From Clytia hemisphaerica (lineage: Eukaryota; Cnidaria; Hydrozoa; Leptothecata; Clytiidae): 64,000 nucleotides of DNA. The DNA is taken from NCBI GenBank assembly GCA_902728285.1, contig CACVBU010001184.1:284100-348099 (forward strand), read 5' to 3'. Below, one piece after another: positions 34,550 through 47,200 of the stretch. A program made the position numbers and the translations under genes. Each line of letters opens with the position of its first letter. Positions within the stretch are counted from its first letter, which is position 1. The notes beneath the pieces are model-generated. The model saw nothing but the letters and a program-made list of their open reading frames with translations, did no database searches and was not told the origin of the DNA.

Positions 34550-36120
34550 ACCAACAGCGTACTCGATTTACTAAAATTCAATGTTTGTGGTGAAGAGTTT
34601 CCCCTCCCCTATAGGTCTAAACGAAAACATAAAAAAACATCAACGAAATAAAACATTTGAATATCGAGTTTGTGTTAGAGAGTGAACAAATAAATAATAG
34701 TATGATGGTGGTGGTAATTGCTTTTCACGAAAAAGCCAGTTGAAATATCATGTTTCTGCTCGTGTATGAATCTTTAACATCTACTAATTTGAGACGATAA
34801 AATATTGTTGAGTTACCCAAAAAAATATTTTTCTACCAGAAATTAAAACTTGAAATATTAAACAATTATTTGACTGTGTGGAGATTTTTTCTTACCATCG
34901 AGCTGCCTCGTTGCCTCTTGTTAGATACCTAAATAACTTTCATACTGAGAAATTGAATAAAAAATCAACAAACAGAATCGAACATTTTAATTTTGAAGAA
35001 ATTATGAAAAGAGAAGAATCAATTTTCCAACAATCTGACAACCATGAAGTTTTTACTAGATACCACGCAGACTGACGGACAAGTCCTGAATTGTCTGATG
35101 TTGAAATAATTATCTGGATTAATATCAAAATGTGTAGAGGTCAAGGTTATGATGGCGCTGTTAATGTTTCCGGTTATAAAAATGATGCTGTTTTCTATAT
35201 CTTCAGACAGGCTTGTATCAAAAGCTCTAATCGTCCATTGTTTTTCTCATAGACTTAAAATCTCTGTTTCAAATGGCTGCAAAAAATAACTTCTGTAAGC
35301 ACCAGCTGGAAACCGCTATCTTAAGGGAACTTATTTTCGCGGTGCAAGGGTACGAATTTGGCATTTTTTGGGTGTCAACCGCGAAAATAGTTCATGCGAA
35401 AATTAGTTTCTTTATGGTACCAAACTTTTTTATTTTTTTTCTCATAATTCTGAGCAAAGACAAAGGTGTTTTAAAAACATTGCGCAATTATTTATGCTTC
35501 AAAAATATCGAGGGTGAAATATCTTAGCAATTTTCCGAATCTGAGGGTGAAATTATGGGTCAAGCTGGAGTTTTTACAAGGTTTTCGATGATTCGGTTGA
35601 TGGTGAATCTTGAGACAAAGGATTTTATTGCTTTTTCTAAAGAACGCGTCATCTCTATTATTTAAAATGACCAATTAGTGAAGTATCTTATAAAAACTGC
35701 TTTCTTTTAATCTTTCCCACTCTGAATTCTTGTCAATTCACGAAATCTTAAAGGTTTTATTTTTACATAAGTGTTTCCGTTTCTAATCGCACGATGGGTT
35801 ATTTTTTCTTATTTGGCACGCCCTCAAAGAGAGCAATTAATCGTTAATTGCATCCTGCAGAGAGCAATTAATCGTTAATCACACTCTCCAATGCGGCGCC
35901 AATGTTTACAAAATTGATTCTAATGTTTTTTCTTACATTCTTTTTGCATCGAACGTTTTAATTGCATTCGAAATTTATTTTGTGAGAAAGAAAATCAATA
36001 AACAACAATAAAAGAAAGACATAAAGAGAAGAGAAAAATATAAAAGTCTCAGTGTAATTTCTGTAATTTTTTTCCTAACTGGGAAAAAGTAGTGAAAGCT
36101 CGTGAAAGCTATTGTGCGAT
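34550..36120. other. No supported gene
   Basis: A small inverted repeat surrounds TTATTTTCGCGGT / ACCGCGAAAATA near 35331-35390. GAGCAATTAATCGTTAAT is repeated at about 35831 and 35862. Open frames at 34878-35075 and 35273-35527 have no family signature. Confidence 0.4.
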
Positions 36121-36127
36121 TAGCTCG

Positions 36128-36275
36128 TAATCACATAATAACTCGTACAATTCGAAAATTGCACTCGTGATTTTTTTGTTTCGAATTTTCCTCGTCCTTT
36201 CGGACTCGGAAAATTAATAACAAAAAAATCACTCGTGCAATTATATTCGAATTGCACTCGTCATCATGTGATTAC
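36128..36275. mobile_element. Foldback element
   Basis: GTAATCACAT on the left and ATGTGATTAC on the right enclose AATTGCACTCGTGATTTTTT paired with AAAAAATCACTCGTGCAATT. It interrupts a dispersed repeat that resumes at about 36285. Confidence 0.7.
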
Positions 36276-36284
36276 ATATACATA

Positions 36285-36490
36285 TCAGACACATTTTTCA
36301 TATCAGGACAGTGTCTGCTTATTGTTATATTACGCTGATATAAGCAAAAAATGTTTTTCTTTTCCTCTTTCTGACCAATCTTTCTCCACATCCGTGTCAA
36401 TCCAATGTGAAAAAGCATGTGAATTAAAATCAAAATTGACGAGTAAGCAAACAATATCACTCTTATTAAAAACAAAACCTTTAAGGGTGA
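36285..36490 (+). repeat. Dispersed repeat, copy 1
   Basis: Shares CATATCAGGACAGTGTCT, GCTGATATAAGCAAAAAATG and CTCCACATCCGTGT with 56705-56822, and the TGAGTAAGCAAAC...ACAAAACCTTTAA end with 57230-57270. Confidence 0.7.
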
Positions 36491-36518
36491 GGTAAACGAT
36501 TCCAACATTTCATCCAAC

Positions 36519-37568
36519 CATAGTATAAGAAAGCCGCGGCTAACCTGAGATCAGATTGTGGTTGTTTTCTGCCCACCACGCTGAAGCTCTAAAGGGATGG
36601 GTGAAAACATACAATCTGACGAATATGCAATCTCGAAATCGTAAGGACCGCGTTCGTCTAAAAGGACTGGGGATGACAACAAAGTTGCGCGATTATGTTT
36701 ATGAATAGGGCGCCGTATCAGTTTTTGACTTTCTGGCGCACAACAAGATTCTTGTTGTAAAATTTTCCGCGGGAGGACTATTTTCCTCAGATGTATAATT
36801 TTCAAGTGCCTTTAGAGGTTTACCGTGCACGTAAGAAAATTATGAACATCTGTTATCAGGTTAGCCGCGGCTGGAATGATAACATCTGAATTTCTGTTGT
36901 TCTATCTCTGTCGTATTTGATGACTATTTGTTGATCAAGAAATCAGTAATGTAGCATCTTTAATGGTAAATTTTATTGGTTTGTCGTTAATACTTACTTC
37001 TCAGTGCGTTTTAGACATTAATGATATGCCCTTGATAATGCACTTGTATTATAAAATCATTGTAAAGGAAAAATCAACACTAAGAAATTTAAACAAGCAC
37101 AAAATGGCTGGGCTGAAAGAACTCAAAAATTAATGAGGTGCCTCGAAATGCCTTCATAATATTTCAGTGAAATCTTTTTAGAAATCACTGAAAAAGTACG
37201 TCAAGATAATACTGTGAAAATTTCAAGCCAGCACCTTCAAAATTTATCATTTAAACTGACAGGAAAGTTGTCATCTTGAATATAGTTCTTATAATTTCGA
37301 TTTTGGCGAAAAACTATTGTTTCCACAAATAAACCCCTAAAATATGTCCAAAATTAGTTCAAGTGTTCTATTGGGTACAGACTCGAAGATATCTAGCAAC
37401 AAAAAAAACTTTTTGTGAAGGAAAATAAGAGACAAATTTCAAAAACTATCTACCAATAATAAACTGAGCATCTTGATGTTCTTATAAAGCTCGGAGACAG
37501 AGATGGAACAGCAATTAACTGAAAAGACAAGGCGGTACATATTCCAGCCGCGGCTTTCTTATACTATG
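36519..37568. mobile_element. TIR transposon, CATAGTATAAGAAAG ends (1050 bp)
   Basis: CATAGTATAAGAAAGCCGC on the left and GCGGCTTTCTTATACTATG on the right are exact inverted copies. ATCCAAC flanks both sides (36512-36518, 37569-37575). A 7-bp duplication is unusual; superfamily unassigned. No transposase. A second element is nested at 36542-36862. Confidence 0.9.
36542..36862. mobile_element. Nested TIR element with palindromic 10-bp flank
   Basis: AACCTGAGATCAGA on the left and TCTGTTATCAGGTT on the right are inverted. AGCCGCGGCT, itself a palindrome from the host element, occurs on both sides (36532-36541, 36863-36872). A 9-10 bp duplication suggests a Mutator-like mobiliser. Confidence 0.8.
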
Positions 37569-37613
37569 ATCCAACATAGAAATTTAAATGTTGGACAAAA
37601 GTCTCAAAGTATA

Positions 37614-37698
37614 AGGTTTTTTTAACATTTTCTTAACATTTCGATTTTCACTATGATTTTCTTATAATATGTATTATTCTTATAGAAAAAGCCGTGTA
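37614..37698 (+). mobile_element. Right-end fragment of the CACG/ATAAGAA family
   Basis: TATTCTTATAGAAAAAGCCGTG followed by TA at 37697 matches the right ends at 2923 and 7055. The left end is unclear. It lies about 250 bp upstream of the PAN gene start codon. Confidence 0.4.
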
Positions 37699-37940
37699 AA
37701 TTCGAGTGGTTTTGGTGGTATTGACGACAGAAAAACATTGATTAAAAATGGAATTGGGTGAGTGAATACTATTTGAGATTTTTTGATATGTTAATTTTTA
37801 AGCTTCAATATGTTATTCATATATATTTTTTTCATTTTGAAGAAATAATATTATTTATTTGGGAGTTTAAAAAATTTTTGTTATCGAGTTTAATTTTACG
37901 AAAAAGAAGTTAATATTGAATTTTGAAATTCTGCAACAAG

Positions 37941-38243
37941 ATGATTATCACGAATTTTATTCTATTATATTTGAAACTAAACTTGGTTTTTGCATCTGAT
38001 CAATTTTTCACGATAACGAAACAGGACAAACAACTTCGAGGATTTCATTTATACACAAGAAGAAATCGAAAAGAAGTCGAATGTATTTATGATTGCACGC
38101 ACGAGCCCAGATGTCAATCCATCAATCATCATACTGAACAAAGGATCTGCCAATTGAATAAAGAAGCCAGTCAACTTTTGAAAGATGAGAAACTTGTTGA
38201 TGCTGTCGGATGGAGATATTTTGAAAAAAGTGAAAAACCAGAG
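37941..38243 (+). CDS. PAN gene exon 1
   Basis: ATG at 37941 opens a hydrophobic leader (NFILLYLKLNLVFAS). The reading frame is open 18 nt further upstream but has no ATG there. The PAN-like Cys set includes CIYDC and RCQS. Donor CCAGAG|GTAGGT, phase 0. Confidence 0.85.
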
Positions 38244-41200
38244 GTAGGTGCCCTGGGTACTAGGGTTGGTGTATGAGGGGTATGTGCGGACGGGACCTCC
38301 GAAAACCGACCCTTAGAGAGACCAAATTTTAGTGAAAAAGTGACCCTTAGAGAGACTTTTTCGAAAAATTTTCTCTGATTTTCAAAAATTTCCTACCCTT
38401 AGTGAGACTTCTTTGTAATTTTTTCTCTCAAAATCAAATTTTTTTTCTAAAGATCGTGATTTTTCCCACCCTTAGAGAGACTACTTTGAAATTTCCTGAT
38501 TTTCGTAACCCTTAGAGAGACTTTGAAAGGTGAAAAACCCGACCCTTACCGTCCGCACATACCCAGCACCTATTTTTGCCTAAGTACCCCCCCCCCCCGG
38601 GGGTAAGTGCTTAGCCTAGTAAATCTAACCTATTAAATGCAGCCCTTGCTAAGGGTAATATTGTGCTACACATTTTTTTATAAGAACATAAGGCTTCGAT
38701 GGCCTCAGAACATTTGTGGACTTTAAAACACCCGATTTCTTAGGAAAATGGACAAAAGTACTCACAAAAAGGCAAAAGTAAGAAAAAAATTTCAAGAAAA
38801 ATTTCAGGTTTAAAACTCAAGAAACCTTTTAAACGTTCATCAGACTTCTTTTTAATTTGAAAAGAAAGACCGCATGCTAATACAATGGTGGGGAATGACC
38901 TGTATGTGCAGACCAGACCTTCGAACACTAAATCTTTTAGGTTTTTAGAGTTTTAATATAAAATGACGAAAAAGTGACCGTTAGAGATAAAGAATTGGTG
39001 GAAACGTATCTTTTAGACAGTTCTCCATGGTTATCGCAGGGTGTGAGTACTTTACGCGTACAAACTTTTGCGATGTTCGCTTATTTTGCCCCTTTTCGCG
39101 AAGGTTAATGTTTTTGAAAATCCTTAACAAGAAAATTCGAGAAAGTGTATCCTTAAGATGAATTCTTTAAAAAATAGAAAATTTGTAAAACTCGTATTAA
39201 ATATACAATTTTCAGCATATTTTAGGCCTTAACACATTTTTTATAGTAAAAAAACTTTTTTTTATCAGATCTGATCAGATTCAAGCAACATTGTCATTTT
39301 CTTGCCAATTTTCGTTTAGAATTTTTCATTTTTATTAAACGATTCGCGAAAGTTTTTGCTTGCAAAAAATTCGCGAAAGTGAATGTCGTAAAGTTCGCAA
39401 TTTTTCGACCTCGCGGAAGTTTCTGCTCGCGAAAGTTTGTACACGCCTAGAGTGTAGCGAATCGAAGTTATGGAGGTTATTAGGAGAGACAAATTTAGTT
39501 CATTGTTCTACGGGAAGACCTTCAGGACAATTACTGGTCGATCAGTGTATTAAAAATAAAGTGCTTAAAATCTAGGGTCGGAAAAACAAGATCTAAAAAA
39601 TCTCTGACGTTTTGAACCAGTAGACTTTTCCCTCTTTATGGATGAGCGACTTTCAAATCATGCCATTTCCATCGTGTATCTTTTTTGACAAAAAAATAAC
39701 CACGATATTATTTTTTATATATTCTTTTAGGCTTTAGTGCGTCCTGTCACATTCAAAAAAGAATTTGAATACAATGAAGGTAGGCCAATAAGCATAGCTT
39801 ATGCCGAGGGGCAAATCACTAAAATAAATATCATACACAATTTTATAAATCAAAAATAAATCATAAATCAAATATAAATTATAAATCTCGTACACCATTT
39901 TTCGAGTGATTTGCCCCTTGGCTTATGCTTATTGTATGCTTATGAATCATGCTTATGATTCACCCCGAGCCAAGTTTTTAAAGAAATTTCAGAAATTTTG
40001 TAAAAATTTGTACAGATTTTGAGAGCAGTGGAATGTAGCTAGCCGTGAAACGTCTTTTTTATACTTGATCTCTACCAAACCTTTTTAAGCATATAGAAAC
40101 GACAACTTGAAGCAAATTATTTCAGGCTGACATATATGCTCACGTTATGCTTAGGAATTCTGCAAATCTGAGCCTTCGTATGCTTATAAGCGTTATGCTT
40201 ATAAAAACATTTTAGATCGGATCTCGAAAAGAAAATCATTTATCGAATTTTGTATTTTAATTGTTTTTTTTAAATCAGCTCATGGAGAGCGTCATTTTGG
40301 TATATCAAACTCAGGGGGTGTGAATTGTGGAAGGTAGCGGCAAGGCACTATAAGACTGAAATTTACACTAGTGCCCATTTTTAGATTTAAAGAAGAAGAA
40401 GCTATTCAACATTATACCATCAACCCAAGAAGCATGGTCATTATCCATGGAGATTGAACCACTGACTATTCTTGATGATCAATATTACAGCATTATTCAA
40501 TTATCAGGCACAGATAATGAGACTAATCCTGCTGACATTGCAATCTACCAACAACAAGGTTAGTCGGGTTAATAGCATTTCTCAATCAAGAAAAACTGAA
40601 GCCGTAAGATTTGCGTTTTAGAGTAAGTTTTAGACAGTATATTTTTCGAGATTTTGCGATGGGTTTCAGACCACGTTTACACGCTACAGTTCTGCTTTGC
40701 TCCGAAACGAAATGAAACCATTCTATTGGTTAAATTCAAATCTTAGTCACCTCTAACCAATAGAATGGTTTGTTTCGTTACGTTTTGGAGCGAAACGGAA
40801 CCGTAGTATGTGAGCATGATCTCACAATCAATCTTGCAAGCTGTTTGACAACCCCGTGGATCACGCGCTTTGAATGGGAAATTAATGGCTTCATTCCGTT
40901 CCAGATGGTTTGAAATCTAGCCCCTTCAGAGCTTTTGAATCATCAACCAATATCCACAAAGTAAATTGAAAATATTTCGAAATAGCCTGAACGTATTATC
41001 ACGTCTTCTTATTTAGAATAGGTATCGCAAATATCACATGCTAAGTTTGCTTTGAAAGTTAGCCTGTGACGTTAAAAACATTGTGATTGTACAGTAAATT
41101 TTTTTGTAAAGTTATTGGCCAAATTTCCCAGTTGGACTGTGAAAGTAATACCTTGAAAAAAAAATTTAAGGTGGATACCCTGAGTGAACTGTCAAAATCT

Positions 41201-44200
41201 GTCTTCACTTCAAAAGAAATTACATTTCTAATTCTCAATCGGGTGAGTTAAGTCTAGTTTCTTTACTATCACAGAATCGCTAATTTAAGATCAAAAGCAC
41301 CCATTTTCGGGGATTTTTGATTGACCTGTACCATAGTGGTATACAAAGAAACAGGAGTTGAATGTGTCGGTAATTGGGTCGTTAAAGTCTTTTGATTTCT
41401 TTTATAAAATGTATCAAAAGAAATTCTAAGCACGCCCGATGAAATAAGACTTTTTAGTAGAACTTAAGTCTGCTCTGAACATTCTAATAATCAGTATTGA
41501 AGATTCTAGCCTTTTAATATACGAAAATTGATAAAACTTCGTCCACGAAACAAGTTTATGTTCCATTTCGTTATCCGTTCAATTTTGTTTTGAAGAAATA
41601 TTTTCTCAAGCCAGAAAATGAAAAGTTCTTTATAAGCACACACGATTTCAGACTCAATTTGTAGACATAAAGTCGATAGAGAATTTTGGAGGAAAGTATC
41701 ATCAAGCAATAGAGTTCACCTTAAAGAAAACATTGATCGAAAAATCTTATCATTTAATGAAGGATTGCCAAGTTTACAGGCTTTTTTTTGGTCCAAATAT
41801 TTTCTTACATTGATGTCAGAAACAATGAATCTCGTCTCCCTAATTTCTAAAGCTTCAACGAGTCAATAAGATTTAAAACAATGGATAAGAAGAGCTCATT
41901 AAAAATGCACGATATATTTTTTTGATCGTAGGGCGAGCTTGGTTACAATAGCATACCTACCTACCTGGGTCGGGCGCCAGCCCGGACCCCATGAATTCTT
42001 CTTTTACAGCCTTCTCTATCCATCATTGCCGTTTGAATCTCGTTTTCATTCTCACACCCAGTGTCACTTAACAATGTATCAATTAATGTCGTCTTGCGCT
42101 TTCCTCTTTTTGATCTACCTCGTGTTGGGTTCCAAAGCACAAATTTTGAGGATTCTTCTTCATTATGGTGAACACAATGACCTGCGTCTTTCTCTTATGT
42201 TTTATTTTTGATGAGAGCTTGGGTAATGTGCCGTAATTAATAGAATAGCATACTTCTCCTGTTTCTTTATACCTCCATGTTATAACCTTATGAATCGTAA
42301 AAAAGTAACTTTAAAAGGTGTACTGTCAAACTTGGACCTTTAGCATCTTATTAATATAATAATGATTTTAGATTTTGATGACGTCAGAAAAAAACGGAAA
42401 AAAAGCTGACTTAAGCTGACGTCATCAATTTGCCAAATATTTTTTAAATTTGATTAGGATTGGCGATTTTACGATTCATGACGTCATCATATTTGATTTT
42501 TTTTTTCATAACTTGATTCATAAACTCCAAGGCATAGAGTAAACTTTTGATTCCTAAGTGGACCTTAGAATATGGACGCTATCATTTATGAAAAATTCAG
42601 TTAGTGATAATGTGAACGCTTTCACAGGCTTTACAATGGTGCAAGTTGTTATAGATAATTTTTACATCCCTTTGTCACAGACCTGCTTGAACCCAAATCC
42701 CTCTGGCAAGTTTATCAAAAATTACGTCCTAGATGAAAAGATACTCTGGAATTTCAGCCCACATTGAAATTGCCTTTAATTTTGTCCCACTAGAAAATTA
42801 AAATGTAAATAATGTAACTAAATAGACGATATTGGATTTAGATAAATGCAATGCATTCTGGTTTATAGGGACTCTCAAAGGAAATATAATAGATCAATTA
42901 TAATAGATTATAATTCCTAATTCTTATATCAGTAGAATTTCTATCCCCATTGAGATTTCAATAGACCTGTATTTTTATCCCCACTGAGGAAAAAAGTTCT
43001 ACCGGGGTTGTGAGACAAGTGCGTTTTGCTTTCTGAAGAATTCAGCCTAGGCTCGCAAAAACAAGCAATTAATTTCCTTGCTTAAAATGAAAATACCGGT
43101 TTTGAAAGCTTTATCAGTAATATTTTAAGAATCCTCAAGTCAAATTCTTTTTTTGTATTTTTTAAAACTTTCTGCTTGTGAAACATTCTGCCGAAATTTG
43201 TACCACCGCACTTGCAGATCCTTGAGTGATGCGGTTCTTTTCGTTTTTGCCATTACTGACACGATCTAGTTATGATGATAATATCTTCCAATGGGGTCAA
43301 GTCTAGCGTGTCTAGGGCATCATTTGTGATATGATCATCAACTAAAGTAAGTATAATAGGTGCTGCAATACAGGGTGTCCCGAAAAAAAGTATCGAGTTA
43401 GAACATGATTCTGAGTAGAAAGATGTTTAACAAAATGTAAAAAAGTATACACCAATTACAATAAATACACCAACAGTCATTGCGATTAAAAATAATTAAC
43501 TTTCTTTACAATTTTCGTGGCGTTAAAGTTATTGAGAATTGTTTTTTGTAAAAGTTATTCATAAAAGGTGTCTCACAACAATTAATATGACACAGAGAAA
43601 CTTTGATAAACATTACAAATTTAGTGAAACACGCACAAGAACTTTTATTCTATAGCACAGGGAGTAAGGACCTTTCTCGCAATTCTATTTCATAATACTG
43701 TGCATGCGTATTTTTTCAACCGGTAGTGGATAGTAAATGGCTAGAACCAAGTCAAATAATCCGGGAGGGGTCGACTCACTTATTCGGTCGGGGTTGTGGA
43801 CGGCCAAATCCATTTTTTGATTAGACGGGAATGTGACGTTCTTTAGTGACGTATTGTAACGTTCTTTAGTGACGTATCTCTCGCTTATTGAGTCACTACC
43901 AGTTAGGGTCAGGGTTGGACTCGAGAGTCACAACTGAGTGCCCTGGACCCATTTAGAGTCACTTTAGGGTCAATTGGACCCACTGACAAAATTGAAAAAC
44001 TTCGTTTTTGTAAGATTTTAGATTGCTGCGAATAAGGTCCTTTCTTCCCCTCATAGAAGTGGGGTATGACTTTTTTTCGGGACACCCTGTACTTGCAGAT
44101 CCTTTGGTAATGTGGTTCTATCAGGATCCGTTCGAAAACTACAAACCCAGCTGGCACACAACGGTGTTTCAATGTTTATCTAACGTTATATGGACGTTGT

Positions 44201-47200
44201 GAATGTTAGAAAAACGTTGAAACAACGTTGTGTGCCAGCTGGGAACGCAAACAAACCTGCAATAAAACTGAAATTCGAAAAGAAAAAGCGGATTAACTTT
44301 CGCCAGATCTTATACACTTTTTCGACCGTAGTCGCGTTGTCAGGCGCGTGCCACTTTATTATTTAAATACCCCCTTCGATCCAATCCCTTTTTTACACCT
44401 TTTTCTATTGTCTATAGGTGCGAGAAAAAAAACTGAAACGGGTTTTGGTGGCAATTGGCGGTTACGGTCAAAAAGTTGTATTTAGTGAGCCAAGAAAGTT
44501 GCGAAATTTTCCGGGTTTGTTTTTCTCGCGAATAGAAATCTGCAAATATGGATTTAATTTCGCGAGTCAGTCAAAAATCAGTATGAAACGGTCATTAAAA
44601 TTAATCTAATTCAAGTATAATTTTTTACATTTACAGATTGGCTTGTTTTCGAATTTCCATTGAACAATAAAAGCAAAGAGGTCTTTACAACAGCTCCTTC
44701 TTTGATCATCGGACAGGAAATCGACATCAAAATGGAACAAAAACGCGAAATGGATTGCGGTTTTGGCAAATGCGCATGGAAGCTCAAAATATACATTAAT
44801 GGTGTGGTAATGTATGAAAAAGAAGCATCTATTCGTAAAACCTATACAAACGTCAAATGTTATTTGGGTGGGCCATCAAATCAGGCAGCACCTGTTACTG
44901 TCCGAGAGTTAACATACCAGGCTGAAGACAACATAATTAATGTCAAAGCTTCGCAAATAATTGGTAAAATACCTTTTTGGCCAACTTTCACTGCTTATGT
45001 AAGATTCCAAATTATGAAAACAGACAACACTTTGTATCCTGAAAGACGCAACATTTTGAATATCAAATATGATGGCTCCCGTGATAATTTGCCTGATATT
45101 ACACTGAATGAGGAGGGAAACCAATCTCCTCATTCCATCAAAATTTCAACTCGAACCCCTTCACACGCAAATTATGGAATTACTGATCCTGTACTGACCA
45201 TCGGTCAATTTCACGACGTGATGATAGAATATGAGCAGTCTCCTACAAATTTCAGATGCGTAGTTTATTTTGACTATTTCTATTATGTTGATTACAACCC
45301 TCGCGTGTTTTCGGGGTCTTTTGATGGAGTTCAGGGACCATGGAACATATATGCAGGCACTGGAACGGTACCTGAAAATATCGTTATCAAAAATTTTGAA
45401 TTCGGTAAGAATGACAAATAGGTCACTTTTATTCATTTTCTTTTCTTATTCTTTATTTTTAACTGCTTTTTACTTACTGGACCAATGGTTTGCAAAATTT
45501 AAAAAAATTCATTGCGGGATCGCAATTTAACAGCTGAACAAAAAAAGTATTTTTTTTTAAATCAGAGGAAACTGCTTTCTGGCAGATTTCCACTCTTGAA
45601 AATTTTACTACAGAATTTCAAAAGTATATTAAATTCTGAATAGTGCAAATAAGAGTCTAGTCCGAAGAGATCGGCTGTCTGTAAATATTAAACATCGCTC
45701 GTGACCATATAAAAACTACTCTTGTCTCTTAAGTAGACGGTGGGGTCTAATAAGCGGGGGGGGGGGAATTTGAAAACAGAATTTATTTTAACTGATATCA
45801 ATTTCAACAAAAGAAAATTTAACAAATGAACACGTAAAATAAGAACCAATAATAACGAAAAGGAAAATTTTAACAAGTTTAAGATCTGTCTACACTGTAA
45901 TAAAATATTGAATTATTCGAATTTAATTAGCAAGGGGATGGTTCTCTTTTCACAATTAGGGGGGGGGCGTCTCTTCGGGAGACAAGAGTAAATCTTGTTA
46001 TATCGTATCAACTACTTTACCATTAGCAATGCTTTCGCAGCACTTATCCAAGTAGTTCAGGAGTTGATTAACTGTTGATCGGTGACTGATGAAGCCGTAT
46101 TGTTTATTTGACAATAGGTTTTGATCTTGATCATATGCCTCCTAAGAAATGATTCCATCAATTTACAAACAACTGATGTCAGGCTGACTGGTCTATTTTG
46201 AACACCCTTGTTCTTCTAAATTGGCGAAACGTAAGCCATCTTTCATTCTTTCATTATGATCGCCAAAGGCTCGGCTACGTGGTCGACCAATTCTACCAAC
46301 ATTATGGGATGAATTTCATCTGGACCAAAGGATTTGTTGGTGTCAATCAGTTTTATCTGTCTCTTCATCATCTCCTCGGTGACGAGTAGATCACTAATCT
46401 TCTTTTCTGTTCGTGCAGGGAAATCTGGTGAATCCCTCTGGCTCATCAGTAAAGTCACTAAAAAACTGCTTTTGCAAGATGTTTGCCTTCTCGTGGTCGT
46501 CATGTTTATAAGTCGATTTATCGTCAGGGTTCTGAAGAAGTGTCGAAACTCCACTTGTTGATTTGAGTTTACTTCTTACGTGAGACCAAAAGATCTTGGG
46601 TTTCTCTTTGGATTTGTCACGGATACTCTTCTCGTACTCGATGTGCCTTCACCATCATTCGATTTACTCTATTCCTTGTGAGTACATAGTTGGTGTGGTG
46701 ACGATCTCGGTATAGAGGTGAAGATCTTAACCACCTTCTATTCAGCAATTTCTTTCTCTTGATTTCATCTCGCAGGTCCTTTTTGATAGGGATTTTGCCT
46801 TTATTCAAAAGCTGTTACCTACTTCTTTCAGTGGTACAAACCTATTTCTGAGGTCGAGTATAGCTTCTTTGAAAGTTTTTCCATAGATCATCCACTGATG
46901 TTTCCACGAATGCTTTCTTGAAACTTTGATTCCAGTCTCTTAAGCTAAGATCGTTATTCATCGATTGGAAATTAGCCGATGCAAAGATATATCTTGTCTG
47001 TACACTTTTGGGGTCAGTGTAACAAGCAAATTTGAACGCTAACGAGCTATGATCAATTTTACCAAGTGGACTTAAGTAATCTAGATTCACTATTTGATTT
47101 TCTTCCCCTGTCAATATCAGGTCCATTAGAGATGGGTCATCTGTTCAACGACATCGAGTTGGCTCGTCAACGTGTTGATGAAGATATGCATCTCTCAAAG

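Noticed and set aside
44909..45436. Minus-strand frames opposite PAN exon 4
   Set aside because: Shadows of the plus-strand coding exon.
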